NCBI RefSeq assembly: GCF_000739015.1
Contig: NZ_JPUG01000059.1
Span: 1 to 64,000 of the forward strand
Length of the DNA: 64,000 nucleotides
DNA from: Microvirga sp. BSC39
GTDB taxonomy: Bacteria; Pseudomonadota; Alphaproteobacteria; Rhizobiales; Beijerinckiaceae
Reading direction: 5' to 3'
Shown here: one piece after another, positions 62,748 through 64,000 of the stretch
How the letters are laid out: each line of letters begins with the position of its first letter
Numbering within the stretch: the first letter of the stretch is position 1
Notes under the pieces: generated by a model
What the model was told of the DNA's origin: nothing
What the model saw: the letters and a program-made list of their open reading frames with translations, nothing else
Databases searched by the model: none
Made by a program: the position numbers and the translations under genes

Positions 62748-64000
62748 ATGATTTCCCGCCAGCGTGCTTCACGTTCTTCAGAGGTTTTGCCGTCCGCTGT
62801 CACAGGTCTGACCAGACTGCTGACCACCACCTCCCTTGTTGCTGTCGTGCAAGCGGCCGGTCTCAGCAGTATCGCACTCTTCGTGCCGTCACCGGCCCAA
62901 GCCGACTGCGTAACCACAGGAGCAGTAACAAGCTGCGACCCTGCAACGCCAAATCCCTACACCAGTAAGATCGGCACAGGCCCAAGCGACAATGGTCGCA
63001 CCGTGACGGTCAACGACGGCTCCACGATTAGCGTGACCGGCAACAGCGCCATCAGCCTCGGCAACAATGCGACCATCACTGTCAGGTCAGGTGCCGCCGT
63101 CACGAACAACGTCACGTCTGGCGCCGGTGATTACAGCACGGGCAATAACACCATCCAATTCAACAGCAATGGAACGTTGACTGTTGAACAGGGCGGCAGC
63201 GTCATCAAGACGGGCACCCAAGGCGACGCTGAGGCTGTTAACGTTCATGGCTTTGGAAACACGGTTCTCAATCGTGGCCTCATCCAGACGTCGAACAGTG
63301 CAACCATCTGGTTCCAGGACCAAGCCGCCGGTGCCAAGAACGTTGTCGACAACTACGGGACCATCGAGCGGGTTGGTGGCGGCAGCGTGATCGGCGCCAG
63401 CGGCAACAACGGCATCAACTTCTACAACCGCACAGGCGCGATCGTTCGTGGAAACCTGTCATTTGCTGGCGGCAACGACGACCTCTACTTCTTCGCAGGC
63501 TCACTCGTTGCGGGAAGCATCAACGGCGGAGGCGGAACCAACAATCTGACGCTCGAAGGAGCCGCAGGTTCAGAGGACTCCTTCGGTGGCAGCCTCACCA
63601 ACTTCACGACGCTGACCAAGGACGGTGCCGGGCGCTGGACCGTCTTCGGTTCGATCAACGGAAATACGGTCACAACAATCCGCAACGGCACACTGGCGCT
63701 GACCGGCGACAATGCTGGCTATACAGGGCGGGTCGTTGTCGAAGCGGCAGGTGTTCTCGAGGCGCGGGCGCAAAGCCTTCCGACACGGCCGGTGCTCGCA
63801 AATAACACCAACAATGTCGAGAACAACGGGCTGCTTCGGTTCGTGCAGTCGGATGACGGCACCTACATCGGCCAGATTGTTGGCACCGGCGCTATCGAGA
63901 AGACCGGTGCTGGCGTTGTAACGCTCGCTCCTGTCGCCGCCGGCGGTAACTCCTACTCGGGTGGTACGTTCATCAACCAAGGCACACTTGCAGCCGGTGC
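62748..64000 (+). CDS. Autotransporter passenger, 5' part (runs off the window)
   Basis: 417 codons, no stop before the window end. GAAGGTG precedes the ATG. Long basic signal region MISRQRASRSSEVLPSAVTG with a hydrophobic core up to PAQA (about 62), then a beta-helix-like passenger rich in Gly/Asn/Thr/Val. PATR-type repeats appear late: LTKDGAGRWTVFGSI (about 287-301), IEKTGAGVVTLAPVA followed by YSGGTFINQGTLAAG at the very end. A C-terminal beta-barrel is expected beyond the window. Type V secreted surface protein, adhesin-like. Confidence 0.88.
   Translation, partial: MISRQRASRSSEVLPSAVTGLTRLLTTTSLVAVVQAAGLSSIALFVPSPAQADCVTTGAVTSCDPATPNPYTSKIGTGPSDNGRTVTVNDGSTISVTGNSAISLGNNATITVRSGAAVTNNVTSGAGDYSTGNNTIQFNSNGTLTVEQGGSVIKTGTQGDAEAVNVHGFGNTVLNRGLIQTSNSATIWFQDQAAGAKNVVDNYGTIERVGGGSVIGASGNNGINFYNRTGAIVRGNLSFAGGNDDLYFFAGSLVAGSINGGGGTNNLTLEGAAGSEDSFGGSLTNFTTLTKDGAGRWTVFGSINGNTVTTIRNGTLALTGDNAGYTGRVVVEAAGVLEARAQSLPTRPVLANNTNNVENNGLLRFVQSDDGTYIGQIVGTGAIEKTGAGVVTLAPVAAGGNSYSGGTFINQGTLAAG

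Overview
The window looks like part of a Hyphomicrobiales (Rhizobiales) alphaproteobacterial genome, most likely a Methylobacteriaceae member such as Microvirga. This rests on the 16S gene, a RepC-type replication initiator, an FtcR flagellar regulator, a GapR (DUF2312) relative, DUF1236 and DUF6894 proteins, an HWE-type histidine kinase and generally high GC. The genus is inferred, because no search could be run. An rRNA gene together with a RepC initiator suggests a chromid or megaplasmid, or a chromosome carrying an integrated plasmid.

Layout. 1-1.2 kb: 5' part of a 16S rRNA gene on the minus strand with its leader, boxA and promoter; then 1.4 kb with almost nothing supported. 2.6-24.7 kb: mostly intact genes. 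These are an SRAP abasic-site protein, a large SF2 helicase, an RTX/Ig-like secreted giant, a SWIB protein, a signalling block (PilZ, HWE kinase, GGDEF-EAL) and two chemoreceptors sharing a conserved 47-nt leader, followed by a thioesterase-like protein, an NTF2-like protein and a GNAT enzyme. 24.9-32.6 kb: a decayed mobile-element segment. It holds remnants of an N4-cytosine-type DNA methyltransferase, an ADP-ribosyltransferase-like protein and a Mom-like DNA-modification protein, then an intact stand-alone repC with an antisense-RNA control region, and broken HU, GapR and PAP2 genes. 32.8-36 kb: envelope and secreted proteins (Omp25/31-like barrel, DUF1236 protein, Gly-rich protein). 36-45.4 kb: many small orphan genes, several broken, a disrupted CheY-like gene, intact ftcR, a candidate sRNA and a second methyltransferase remnant. 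45.8-50.6 kb: an intact four-gene CUT2 sugar ABC transporter operon, followed by an integrase remnant. 51-60 kb: small orphan genes, a long broken gene, CYTH-like, WGR and DnaQ-like exonuclease genes, and three overlapping mini-genes for ~40-residue membrane proteins. 60-62.2 kb: a second SF2 helicase beside a 3' fragment of tRNA-Lys that looks like an attachment-site scar. 62.7 kb to the end: the start of an autotransporter.

How it fits together. The intact genes serve sensing and motility control (chemoreceptors, c-di-GMP turnover, PilZ, HWE kinase, FtcR), sugar uptake and cell-surface display. The accessory belts carry the debris of at least one plasmid- or phage-like element: replication, DNA modification, nucleoid proteins and integrases. 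In those belts nearly every recognisable gene has premature stops (TAG, TAA and TGA alike) or one-base frameshifts, whereas repC and its regulatory leader are intact. The most noteworthy observations are the repC antisense-RNA and SD-sequestering switch, the decayed methyltransferase/ART/Mom-like cassette, the translationally coupled mini-membrane-protein trio, the shared chemoreceptor leader, and the tRNA-Lys 3' fragment next to the second helicase.
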